A DNA stretch of 64,000 nucleotides, from positions 25,156,001-25,220,000 of the forward strand of contig NC_045131.1 of assembly GCF_007655135.1 (NCBI RefSeq). The letters run 5' to 3'. Numbering within the stretch: position 1 is the stretch's first letter; each line of letters begins with the position of its first letter. The notes beneath the pieces are model-generated. The model worked only from the letters and a program-made list of their open reading frames with translations, was not told the origin of the DNA and ran no database searches. The position numbers and the translations under genes are program-made. This stretch comes from Punica granatum (Eukaryota; Streptophyta; Magnoliopsida; Myrtales; Lythraceae). Shown here in pieces: positions 35,792 through 47,262 of the stretch.

Positions 35792-38574
35792 TAAACTGCT
35801 TAGACATGTTGTTCGTCAAGCTTTCATTCCTACTGAAGGATTCGAATGCTGCCTTTGTCCATGATTCTACAGGCAAATTTCCTAGATACTTCCGTGCTTC
35901 CTCACTGATTGCCTTCAACAATTCCATGTTCCTTTGAAACTCAAGCATAGCCCTTGATCTGGCACAATCCCACATTTTCTCATTGAGTTGTTTGCTTTTC
36001 CAATTCTTCCACAGGTTTGTCTCCAAATGTCTCACACAATATCTATGAGTGCACTCTGGAGCTAACTCCTTAAGAGCAGGTAGTACAAGTTAGCCATAAA
36101 ATGTAAATTTAATTTAGACAAAATCTACAAAATCAAGATCTTAGTACCTTCTGCATATCTGATATAAATTTCTACCCGTGGATAACATGATCACCTATGT
36201 CTAAAAATAGCCTTGTTAAGACACCAACTCCAAGTCTCCTTTGTCTCTTGCTCCACGACGGCATAGGCTATAACATAGAATGAACGGTTTCCATCTTGCG
36301 TGACTGCTGTCAATAATTGGCCTCCATAATAGCCCTTCAAGTGACAACCATCCAAACCTATCAGAAGTTTGCAGCCTGCAAGGAACCCTTTCTTACATGC
36401 ATCCAAGCAAATATACAGTTTTTCAAAGTGTGGAGGTTGTGACAAGTTCACACTCTGAACCTCGAGCGCACATGTAGACCCAAGATTGCTTCTTCTAAGC
36501 TCAGCACAATAATCATGAAGCTTGGCACATTGCTCCTTCTCTGACCCTCCACAATTTCTCTGGCAATGTGTAAGGCTCTGTAGATCTTCATCTGACATAC
36601 TTTAACCTTATACTTATGAGACATATATGCGCAACCATCATTAATAGTCATCTTAGGAAACATTCTAAGCCCTTCCGCTAATTTCTGAGCAACCCACTCC
36701 CTATTTGCTAGTTTGTTCTTCAACTTTCTCGAACATGTGTAGGTGGGATTAAATCCCTTTACTAGAAAACCTCCACAACCTTCAAACCAACTACAATAAA
36801 TATATCAAGGACAACCCTCTGCACATATAAACTTGCACCTAATGCTGTCATTTAGCTTCATTTTAATAGGCCTCCAAAGTGCAATATTATAATCTCTCAC
36901 AACCATCTTGAACAAATTAAGAGTTGGGAAAATAATCTCCAATTCTAAATGTACCTGACCAAAAGTTGCGTCTTTATTGAATTTAATAAGCCTTTCAACA
37001 TCTTCAGCATTCTCATCATCACTCCCATTGACAATTCCCTCTTCTTCTAAATGGTATACATCATGTTCAAAGAAATCTTCATCGGCTTCTCCCCTTGTAT
37101 CAACCTCTAGTCTTTCAATATAATGTACCTGCTTATCCATTGGTCTTTTTCTTCTTACTCGAGAAGATCTAACTTGATGATCTATCCCAACAATTGCATT
37201 GTCATCATGTTCATCCTCAGCATCTTGTAATTCAACCTCAGTATCTTCTGGTCCTGGTTTCCAAGAACCATCTGAATAACTCCTATATAACCCTTCACCG
37301 TCATCATCATCAGCAGGTTCATCATCATCATGACCAAGCCTTTCACTGTCATCATCATCGTCACCAAGCCCTTCATTGTCATCATCCTCTTCATAAACAT
37401 CAAATGTAAGGTCTTTAATTGCTTCTTCAACCTCAGTGATATCAATATCAACACCACAAACTGTGTTATCATCTCTTCTACCATCCACTGAACTAGCCTC
37501 ACTATTTGTATCATCCAGTAAGTGCTGATCAAAGTAAAACTCAAGTTCATTATTATTTGCAGCTTTCGCGGAAGCATAAAGCTTATGAATGTCTTCATCT
37601 GTCTCAAGAACTCTCAACCCATCTTCTAAATTGAACCCATACTCCAACCAATAAACCTTCTTGTAAGACTCAATATTATAACCATGCTACTAAAAGTAGT
37701 ATTGTAGCTTTGTAATGGACAATTTGTCAATATCCACCATCTCCCATGCATTGATCTCTCCCCCAACGTACTTTAAGTGGGGTTTTGACACAAATTTGCC
37801 CCCATGATGTAAGACTATGGTGTACAAATCATCCATGAGCCCACAAGCTGCATTAAAACATAAAAAAGCATTTTTCAATCGAACGTTCAGACAAAGCATC
37901 CCACAATAAAAGCAACAGACAACTTCGAGCAAAGCCACAGTAAAAGCAATAGACAATAAAGGAGAAAAGGGCAGCAACAAAAGGAAGGACTTAATCATTA
38001 AACTTTGTTAAATCGACAACAACTTGTTATAAAAGCTGAAAACAAAAGCCATAATAGTTCCTAAAAACCAAAAGCACAAGAGACACCAAAACTACTTTCA
38101 GTGAGCTCATCTTCTGGGTAAAGGGGCCCTCTACTACACATCTAAAGAATTACACATGAACCTGCCACACATTTTCCTTCTTTATACTCCTAAATGCTTC
38201 AATCTAGAGTTAGGGACCACAACTTTGACAGACAGTAAAAGCAACAGACAAACCAGACCTGCAGAGATAGGGGACCACAACTTCGAGCAGCAACAACCGG
38301 TCAAACCTACCCTTCATCAGCAAATCAAGAGAAAATCAACTAACATCGAAGCAGACAAACCAGACCCGGTGTCCCTACGCTCGTGGAAAAGAACCAATCA
38401 GATTTCTTCTTTTCCCTTTGCTCATGTATAACAGTGCAACTTCCTTCAACCTTCAGGACCGGGGTCAACTGCTCAGTCGTCTCTCTACTCTCCCTTCTTC
38501 AATCTTCTCCCTCCTCTATTTCAATCCGCAATCGCACGAGCAAAGAAACCCGCAGAGATATGGGTGATGAGAGA

Positions 38575-39150
38575 GGCGGCCGTGCGGTGGTCGAACTCAA
38601 GCTCAACGAGTCCGTCTGGTCTGAGTGCGGCGCCCGTGCGGTAGTCAAACTCAAGCTCGATGAGTCCGTCTGGTCGAACCAAAGCTCAACGAGTCCATCT
38701 AGTTTGATCAGCAGTTGCTTCGGCGCCCGTGAGGTGGTCGAACTCTGGCCCGTGCGGTGGTCAAACGGCGCCGACCACTCTTCTGATGGGAGGCGACATC
38801 GGGTTCGTCTAGTCTGAGTCCGCCACTTGCCCTAATTTGATTGATTTCTGCTTACCCAAACTCCCCTGTTGAGCTCTCTGTTTTTGTTTGCCCTAATTGA
38901 CTACAATGGGGGCGGGCGAGAAGGTGATGACGACTTTGGGTCAATTTTTATTTTTATTATTATACTCGGATGATAAAAACGACGTCGTATATGATGACGT
39001 GCACCGTTAATCGGGGCCATTTGCCTACTAGATACCACATAAGCGTCCACGTCATTTTCTCGTAACGGCACTTACGGAATCTTGACGGTGGTACCAAAAT
39101 GTTATGGATTCTGGTCTTTGATTGATCATTTTGTTTCAAAATAACTTTCA
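38575..39150 (-). repeat. Right TIR of the large MULE
   Basis: Reverse complement of the left arm, ending TTTTGTTTCAAAATAACTTTCA at 39150. The inner part has three degenerate copies of the block with GCCCGTGCGGTGGTC and AAGCTC, so it is longer than the left arm. The frame at 38383-38817 is repeat sequence. Confidence 0.75.
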
Positions 39151-39353
39151 CAGACCCCAGGCTTCAACTCAATATTCAGCAAAAGTTTCTATATATAGTC
39201 AAACTGAATGAGCTTTTGTTTTGACCATATGTGTCAACGCCTTGCCGGGCTCACTTGGGAATTCAGCCTCTATTTTATCGGAATTAGGATTAAAGCAGCA
39301 GACTCTTCAACTGTCTTTGATGAATTATTAACAAGTTCTTCATAATCGCTCTC

Positions 39354-39361
39354 TATAAATA
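39354..39361 (+). promoter_or_regulatory. TATA box of protease copy 3
   Basis: TATAAATA, 104 bp before the ATG at 39465, as in copy 2. About 200 bp of unit sequence remain upstream before the MULE border, so distal promoter sequence is replaced by transposon DNA. Confidence 0.6.
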
Positions 39362-39464
39362 TATGCCGCACCCACATACAATAGTGCATCAATCCCCACT
39401 TGACGACGCACAGGTACAAACTCGAAACAAGAATTTAGAAGGGGATCGAGGGGCAGCAACGGCT

Positions 39465-40608
39465 ATGGCGATGGATGGTAAAATTCTGCATGTACTTATC
39501 GCAGTTCTAGGACTTTGGGCATGTCAAGCCTGGTCCCGAACACTCCACGAAGCATCGATGTTAGAGCGGCACGAGAAGTGGATGGTTCAGTTTGGGCGTG
39601 TCTATGCAGATGAGGCAGAGAAGGAGAGGCGGTTCGCAATATTCAAGACCAATGTCGAGTACATAGAGATGTTCAACCGAGATGGAACCAAGACTTACCA
39701 GCTGGGGATCAATGGGTTTGCTGACCTAACGAACGAGGAGTTTCGGGCTACTCGGAACGGATACAAACACATCTTTCATCCAGGGTCGTCCAGGACATCA
39801 TTATTTAGACATGAGAATACGTCGGTTCCTTCCAGCATGGATTGGAGACAGAAAGGAGCTGTCACACCCATCAAGGACCAAGGCCAATGCGGTACGCAAA
39901 ACTAATTAATCTCCACTACTTCCATGACTATTAGTTATGTATATCACCTTGAGTAGCTCTTTCTGCAAATCTAATTTTAGTAATGATAATGATTTCATCA
40001 ACTTTGTGAAACATAGGATGTTGTTGGGCATTCTCCGCGGTGGCAGCTACCGAGGGGATTCACCAGCTCAGTACCGGGAAACTGATCTCATTGTCTGAGC
40101 AAGAGTTGGTGGACTGTGACACTGGAGGAGAGGATCAAGGCTGTGAGGGCGGTCTCATGGACAATGCCTTCAAATTCATCATTCATAACCAGGGCCTCAC
40201 GACGGAAGCGCAATACCCCTATCAGGCAGCTGACAGCACTTGTAATGCCGACAAAGCATCCTCACATGTGGCAACGATCACCGGCTATGAGGATGTGCCT
40301 GCCAACAGCGAGTCCGCTCTGCTAAAGGCAGTGGCCAATCAGCCAGTTTCAGTTGCCATCGATGCTAGTGGGACAAACTTCCAATTTATTCCGGTGGTGT
40401 ATTCACAGGAGAATGTGGAACCGAGTTGGATCATGGGGTGACCGCAGTTGGGTATGGGACAGTTGATGACGGTACCAACTACTGGCTAGTAAAGAACTCA
40501 TGGGGTACCAGCTGGGGAGAGAAGGGGTATATCAGGATGCAGAGAGATGTCGACGCCGATGAAGGGTTGTGTGGTATTGCCATGCAGTCATCCTATCCGA
40601 CTGCTTGA
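39465..40608 (+). pseudogene. Papain-type cysteine protease, copy 3, frameshifted
   Basis: Exons 39465-39891 and 40017-40608. The second exon is 592 bp instead of 593: one base is missing at about 40386, where copy 2 reads CCAATTCTATT and this copy CCAATTTATT. The frame leaves the family sequence near residue 266 and stops at 40439-40441, giving a predicted 283-residue protein. Signal peptide, prodomain, Gln139 and Cys145 are kept, but His282 and Asn303 of the active site are lost. After the deletion the old frame is still open to the normal end, so the break is recent. Catalysis should be absent. A sequencing error cannot be excluded from one sequence. Confidence 0.85.
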
Positions 40609-41711
40609 TTGTCTTGTCGAGGGTGGAACTTGGAAGGCTTATTCTCGCAATATCTCGTCGCGGTTTTCATTACATGTTTCTGTCTTCATCTTCCATTCCG
40701 CGGGATGTTTGTTTCGTTTGAATGCTGTACAAAAGCATGTTACTTTCTGGTGTGAAGATATACAAACTGCAAATCAATTAATGTGGCTTTTCTTCACTTA
40801 TTATCATAAATATACTCAGTGTTCCCAATGGCGCATCATACAATTTCCAGAAATAAGTATCGACAGATTAACCAAGCTGAGAGTCAATTTTTCCAACGAA
40901 ATCAATTCAATAATTTATCTGCTATTTTGAATGAATTCCGTAAATCAACCAAACGACATATTTAAAAGAGAAATGAATCTAATAAGAAAATCAATCAATA
41001 AAAAAATGATGGGTTGCGATTTTGCTTTTTGAGCATAGATGACTTTTTTTTTCCCTTGTACTCTCTATCTTTTATGTAGTTATATTATATATTAGTTGGT
41101 CGATTCATACTCCTATGAAATAAAACGAAATTTAGTATTAAATGTAATAAAGTAAATCTTTGAAAATATAAAAATGTAACAATTTAAATGAGTTTAGTTA
41201 ATCTTGAATTTAATTTTATGAGTGAATTTTGTGAATTCTAATGATTAAAAATTTATGGGCCATAAACTACATTTAAAAATTAGTTTCATCAAAATATAAG
41301 TAATTAAAATTGTCAAATAATTAACATGCTATCATAATATATAAGTTCTTTTCACTTAAATAACCGACATTAATTTTCTTAAAATCCTTTCCTTGAACGA
41401 AAAATTAAGTAAAAAAATTAATAAAAAATTAAAATAGACCATATTTTAAAAAATAGGTTTTTGACCTAAAAAACACATAATATATAGAAATTCCCTAATA
41501 TAACACGTACTTTAAATTAGCCTAAAAAGCACAAAGTTTCAAAACTTTTCCTAATCTACCTTGCCGTTAGCTTTCATCCGTCCTCCTCAGTGAAGTGCTG
41601 ACCTGGTCATTAAATTTGCTTAGTTGGCCATTAAATACCACATGTAACCATCCCATTATCAGGATTTTTCCCTTCAACTTTTCCCCTCTTCTTTCTCTTT
41701 CTCTATTGCGG

Positions 41712-42047
41712 ATGGTCTCCAAAACCAAATCAGCTGCAGGCTTATCCCCACGAGAATCGAAACTTCTCTTCTTCTTGGGATCCTCCGACTCTCCCTTTGC
41801 AATTGACTTCTCCACGCTTCAGTACCCATCGCCACTACCACCTCCACCACCACCACCACAAGCAGCAGCAATGGTTTCTCTCGTACTACTGCATCCTCAC
41901 GCTGTCGTATCGCTCCAAGCTTTCATTGCATCAAACAAGCATAGTAAAACACTGCCGATCACCTCCATTTCAAACCCCTACTCTACAACTGTGACCACAT
42001 CCTCTGTAGACATAAGAAAATCAGAGCACCACCACCCCCATGAATAA
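41712..42047 (+). pseudogene. Unrecognised frame inside the Pack-MULE-like element, unit 3
   Basis: Here an ATG at 41712 (MVSKTKSAAGL) is in frame with the MVSLVLLHPH start seen in units 1 and 2 (41871), giving 111 residues with a run of eight prolines (PPPPPPP-rich) between the two parts. It ends at 42045-42047. In unit 1 a 20-bp tandem change and in unit 2 a deletion break this longer frame. No family recognised; it could be the N-terminus of a captured plant gene, since it looks like an organelle-type leader only weakly. Confidence 0.35.
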
Positions 42048-42164
42048 AGAGAAAGTGAAAACTTCACCTTGTCCTCTTCTTTTCTTCCAGAGAAAACCCT
42101 TCTCTGCACACAAGAGAGAGAGAGAGAGAGAGAGAGGCAGAGAAAGAAACTGAGGACTCCTCAA

Positions 42165-42359
42165 ATGGGTGCTCTGGGTTTGCTCTGTTTCGTTTTTGCT
42201 CTGCTTTTGACGGTAGCGATGGTCTTCCTCGTCAGAGCTCAGGCGAAGACGGACCTGGGAGACGTCAAAGTCTTGAAGCAACTCAACGACTCGGTGGACC
42301 CAACCTCGGTCAGCCCTGGCTCGTGCCTTGGCTCGTCGGGGGACGTAGACGAGAATTGA
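42165..42359 (+). pseudogene. LRR receptor-like protein N-terminal fragment, unit 3
   Basis: Same signal peptide-like start (MGALGLLCFVFALLL) and SVDPTSVSPGSCLGS as in units 1 and 2. The frame is open from the ATG without the stop of unit 1 or the frameshift of unit 2. A deletion then joins it to element sequence and it ends after 64 codons. Of the three it is the only one whose start and cap region are in one frame. Confidence 0.45.
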
Positions 42360-42924
42360 TGGATGTAAGCATTCAACGGTGGAGAATGAATGAAAGCTAA
42401 CGACATACTAGATTAGCTAAATATTTGAAATTTTGTGCTTTTCCAGTCTAATTTTAAAGTACGTGTTAGATTATGGAATTTTCATGTAATTTGTGCATTT
42501 TAACGAAAAAAACCCTTACAAATATAGAAATAAAACTATAAATGTAGGTTTTCAAAACAAAGTACACTAAGCACATGTTAAGTACATACGTAGTGAATGG
42601 GACAATAGAGTAATCAAATTGAATAGAAATATTATTGGAAATTTATAGTAGTGCTTTATTATTGTATAAAAGATGTAAAACTAAAAAAATCAAAATATCT
42701 TAAATTTGGCTAAATAAAGTTGAAAGTTTATATACTTGCCGTGCGTCACCAATGTTTCCACCAAGTGTCGATCCACGCTTCTTAATTAGATAAAATAATT
42801 GCTATTTCTTTATTTTTCAAATGAAATCTTCACCTTCCCCTCCACTCACGAATACCCAGGTAAATGGCCATAAAACGTTTAGCGCTACTTACTAATTTTT
42901 AAGGAAGCCACCCGAAGCCCATAA

Positions 42925-43453
42925 TAGCACGTCCAGCGGAAGACAAAATGAATGCTGGTGCCGCCATGCATTAGCACACCCGCTGGACATGGGCCAGCGT
43001 GGCGGCACTCCCAAGGGAGTACCGAGCCAACACGGCCTGCTCGGACCTCGTGCTTGCTGCTTTTTACTTTTAAATTTTTTTTAAATAATTGGTCAAAGAG
43101 TTGTTGAGCTCTTTGACGAGTTTTTTTTAATTTTTTTTAAAACAGAAAAATAAATAATTATGCAAAAAATAATTAAAAATAATGTAATAATAAACATAAT
43201 TAGTTTGGAAAGTTTAATTAATTGCTTAATTTAACAAATTAACAATTATATTATACAAATACCTAATTATTTATACATATATATGTATAATTTAAATAGT
43301 GCATGGTCCCTTACTAGCACGCAAATGGAGTGCCAACATGGGAAGAGATTTTCAAAATTGAATGTGGGTACCGTGCCTTTTGATACGAAAAATATGTGGC
43401 AAGCAACGGGCCCACACTAGCACTCATTTGAGTGCCCAACATTGGACATGCTC
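42925..43453. mobile_element. Non-autonomous MITE, unit 3
   Basis: Same element as 22353-22855. Left tip TAGCACGTCC is mutated; right tip GGACATGCTC is kept. No coding sequence. Confidence 0.5.
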
Positions 43454-43732
43454 TAACCACTCTATATGAAGCCAACTAAATGTGGAAGCTCCTCCCTTCT
43501 AGGGGCGCACCGTCCCTGGAGGAGAGAGAAAGTATGGGGGGTCGATTTGCCGGCTGCAACCTGTAAAACCCCAAACCCCCTTCTTTTTTTTTATTTCCTC
43601 TATTATATTAATAATAAATAGAAATATTTAAAATAAATTTTCAAAAAAAAATTACTAGGAAAAAATAAAAAAATAAAAAAATTTACAAAAGGAGATTAAC
43701 TACTAAATATGTAAATGTTTTAATAATATCTT

Positions 43733-45702
43733 CAAGTTATCATAAATTATAAATGAGTTATCACTATTGATGATAACTCAAGTCAAATTTGTGATAACTC
43801 ATCCAAAATGCAAATTATCGCAAAATATATCGGGTATTCACAACTTGTGACAACCAAGACTCAATTTTTGATAACTTGACAAGTTATCACTAATTGTTTT
43901 AAGGTTATCACAAAATATATTGAAGTTATCGCACTTAGCAATAATTAGTTACCACAAAATGTATAGAGGTTATCACAGTAGTGATAATTAAGTTCAATTA
44001 CTAATAACTTGTTAAAAATAATAATTATCACAAAAATATTAAGGTTATCACAAGCACTTATAAATAATGAGTAATTTGGGATAACTCGACAAGTTATCAC
44101 TAAATGTGCTAAGATTATCTCTCTCAATGATAACTAGTTATCACAAAATGTATAGATATTATCACAAATCAAGATAACTAAGTTCAATTAGTGATAACTT
44201 GCTAAAAAATAGTAGTCTTAAGGTTATTATGATAATTTAAAAGTTATCACTAAATACATTGGATTTATCATAACCAGCGATAACTAGTTATCACAAAATG
44301 TATAGAGGTTATCACTTGTCATGATAAGTAAGTTCAACTAGTGATCAATTGGTAAAAATGATAATTATCACATAAAGTATCATGGTTATTGCAAGGGGCG
44401 ATAATTGAAGAGTAATTTGTGATAACTTAACTAGTTATCACTAGATACACTGAAGTTATCACAATTAGTGGTAACTAGTTATCATAAAATGTATGGCAAA
44501 TTACAAAAAAAAACCCAAGTTTTGTAAAATGTCTCAGTTTTGTCCTAAATTTTGTTTTGTAACAGAAAAAACCATAAGTTTTCTAAAATGTCTCAAAAAT
44601 GACCTCTGTTATAAATTTTGTCAATTTTTGGCTACGTGTCATCTACGTGGACAGTTAAGGGACCCACAAAGTTTAGGCAAAAATTGACGGAATTTATAAC
44701 GGAGGTCATTTTTTAGACAATTTAGAAAACTTATGATTTTTTCTGTTACAAAACAAAATTTAGGACAAAAATCAGACTTTTTACAAAACTTGGGTTTTTT
44801 TTTTCTAATTTTCCCTAAAATGTATAGAGATTATCACTTGTCGCGATAACTAAGTTCAATAAGTGATAATTTGCTGAAAATGGCAGTTATCACACAAATT
44901 ATTAAGGTTATTACAATGGGTGATAACTGAGGAGTAATTTGTAATAATTTAACAATTCATTACTAAATACACTGAAATTATCACAATCGGTGATAACTAT
45001 TTATCACAAAATATATAGAGGTTATCACTTGTCATGATAACTAAGTTCAATTAGTGATAACTTCATAGGTTATCACTATATATACTGAGATTATCAAAGC
45101 TAATAATAACTAATTATCACAAAATGCATGATGTTATCACAAGCAATGATAACTAGGTATTAGTGATAACTTGCTAGACAGTTACAGAAAAAAATACTAA
45201 GGCTATCACCAGCAATGATAATAGAGGAGTAATTTGTGATAAGTAAGTTTAATTAGCAATAATTTGTCAAATTAGGAGTTACCACAAAATTATATGAGGT
45301 GATCATTAGTGATAATTAACTATTACAAAATATATAATTTTTTCACAAGTCGAATTTCTAATTTTTCAAAATATAAGTCATCACAAAATGTGTTGAGTTT
45401 ATCACAATTTATGATAACTGAAGGGTAACTTGCGATGAATGAAGAAGTTATCACTAAATATACTAAGATTATCATACTTACTGATAACTAGTTATCACAA
45501 AATATATAGATATTATCACAAATTTTGATAACTAAATGCAATTAGTGATAACTTATGGAGTTATCAGAAAATGTATTGAACTTATCACCACTTATGATAA
45601 CTGAGAAATAATGTGTGATAATTTGACTAGTTATCACTTAATATATTAAGGTCATCACACTTAGTGATAACTTATTATCACAAAAAATATATAAAGGTTA
45701 TC
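43733..45702. repeat. TTATCAC/GTGATAA motif array, unit 3
   Basis: Counterpart of 24746-26000. Without the 321-bp insertion at 44495-44815 it is about 1.65 kb, some 395 bp longer than in unit 1. The extra part, around 45075-45470, is roughly two 190-bp repeat periods, so the arrays differ in copy number. Confidence 0.85.
44495..44815. mobile_element. Foldback MULE-type MITE inside the array
   Basis: 321 bp made almost entirely of two inverted arms: GGCAAATTAC followed by AAACCCAAGTTTTGTAAAA, and the same reversed at the right end (GGGAAAATTAG). Flanked by a perfect 10-bp duplication TAAAATGTAT (44485-44494 and 44816-44825). Unit 1 keeps the empty site near 25487-25496. No coding capacity. 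Confidence 0.8.
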
Positions 45703-47262
45703 AGTTCTTCTAAAACACTGAGTTCAATCGGTCATATTATGTTTAATAATTTTTCTTAATTAATTTTAATAATTGTGAAATTGTTTTTTGTAAATTAAAA
45801 AATTATTTTTAATAAGTTATTAACATACTTTAATTAATTAAAAATAAATTAATATTAATTAAGTTATTGAATTAATTATTATATTGAGAATATTTGGCCT
45901 TAGTAATATTGAAACCATCAATATATTCTCTATCAATAAATTAGTTTTACAATTAATATCATTAATGAAACTTCATTTTCCTTTTTTAATTCATTTTCAT
46001 AAAGAAAAAAATTCTAAAATAAAAAGAAGAAGAATAGAAGATTCGAGAAAAGGCTGGGAGGTCGCTGTCGACGACATCCACCTCTCAGACGATATGTATG
46101 GTTATTTTGATTTAGTGAAAAGTCAGTTGATATAGATCACAATCAACTACATATATAAATATAGTCAGTTGTTCCGGTTTATGATATATATAGTTAATTT
46201 ATTTGAGTGAAGTCAGCTAATCCAAATCACAGTAAACTGTTTATGTAACAATAGTTGTTTTAGCGAAAGTTAGCTTATTCAAATCATAGTCAACTGCATA
46301 TATGAATACGTTAACTGTTCCAAACTATTGCAGATAAAACTAATTACAATCAACAGTACAATCAGCTGTTTCATAAATTTCGCAATTATTACTACAAATT
46401 ACAATGAACTGTACAATTAGCTATTCCTAATTATTGCAAATACAACCAAATTCTGAAGTTCACAAGGTTGTCATATGTTGCTATTACAAATGCCTTTCCA
46501 AATATTTGCTAGGTGCTCAAGATTCAATTGACGCCTTCAACTAAATTGGAGCCATAACCTGAAAACCAAGAAGTAAGATAAATAAATATTTTGACCAACA
46601 ATAATACCAAACAAGCTAAACAATATATCAATTCTACAAAATTCCCAAAACTCTATGTCAAACTCTTCATTTGCATGAATCGACAAGGTCACTCCCACAA
46701 AATTTCAAGGACACTTTCTTATTCATTCTGCATGAATCTATTTTCAATGATAAGAAAATTAAAAATGTAAAGTACAATATCAAACATATAACGGATGAAA
46801 ATAGATGAAAATTTGTTATCTAATTGTAATTTATAATTTTGAGAACTATAAAAAAGAAGAGCACAATCAACTCTAATTAGCTGTCTAAAACAGTATTAAT
46901 CAGTAGATCACATAGAAGAATCATTTTAAATTAAAAGTGGGTAGATAAGAACAACATCTACACTCAATTGCCAACCGAGTTTTTCACTTTCTAATAATTT
47001 AAATGTCTCATTCATTCTTCACTTCTTTGGACATAGGGGTATTTGCCCATGAAATATATTTAACTGAACTAACTCTGCTTAGGTATCAGTTAAACCTAAA
47101 ATGCACCGTTGTTATCCTAGGACAAATCAGAGACCCAAACTAACAAATTATTTGGGCATATATCACTCTATAGAAATTTTTATCTTTTATCAGACCCCTC
47201 TTCTAGTCATCAAATCCACTAAGATAGAAAACGGTCTAGACTAACTTTTCCTTCAATTTTGC

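Larger units (their letters stand above)
34041..37836 (-). pseudogene. MURA-type (MuDR) MULE transposase, decayed
   Basis: Minus-strand gene. It starts near 37836 with the MULE N-terminus (MDDLYTIVLHHGGKF), then an Asp-rich region (37400-37000). The MuDR DNA-binding part has a stop at about 36804 and a frameshift near 36530. The transposase core follows (LIGLDGCHLKGYYGG near 36350), with an intron at about 36145-36075 and the HLETNLWKN part near 36020. The SWIM finger (CFCREWDISGIPC) is near 35175 and the zinc knuckle at 34852-34893. Likely C-terminal exons lie at about 34680-34605 and 34215-34041. A MITE at 35478-35791 interrupts the core. In both zinc motifs the expected His is Gln. Not functional. 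The short frames on the plus strand here are shadows. Confidence 0.8.
31830..39150. mobile_element. Large MULE with TIRs over 500 bp
   Basis: Long inverted repeats bracket a MURA-type transposase pseudogene (minus) and a GRF zinc-finger gene (plus). From 31887 inward the left arm reads TGAAAGTTATTTTGAAACAA; the right arm ends with its complement at 39150. The left arm seems to continue outward to about 31830 (TATTAAAATAGTCATTGAAA), but the matching outer 50 bp are missing on the right, where protease-unit DNA starts directly. No target-site duplication can be seen for that reason. It is decayed and not autonomous. It interrupts unit 2. Confidence 0.8.
41420..42540. mobile_element. Pack-MULE-like element in unit 3
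   Basis: Counterpart of 20795-21980, with both inverted arms recognisable (GCACAAAGTTTCAAAACTTT left; AAATATTTGAAATTTTGTGC right). About 125 bp have been deleted between the LRR-like fragment and the right arm, near 42337. Limits are approximate. Confidence 0.5.
39147..47262 (+). repeat. Duplication unit 3
   Basis: Starts directly at the MULE end with TTCACAGACCCCAGGCTTC (compare 18498 and 27821). It runs to about 47262, matching unit 1 to 27508. It lacks the first 270 bp of the unit and the 1.58-kb MULE, has its own 321-bp insertion, and carries a longer TTATCAC array. Confidence 0.85.

Noticed and set aside
37182..37607. Met/Leu-rich frame on the minus strand
   Set aside because: It is an out-of-frame shadow of the Asp-rich part of the MULE transposase; runs of GAT codons read as ATG and ATGATG.
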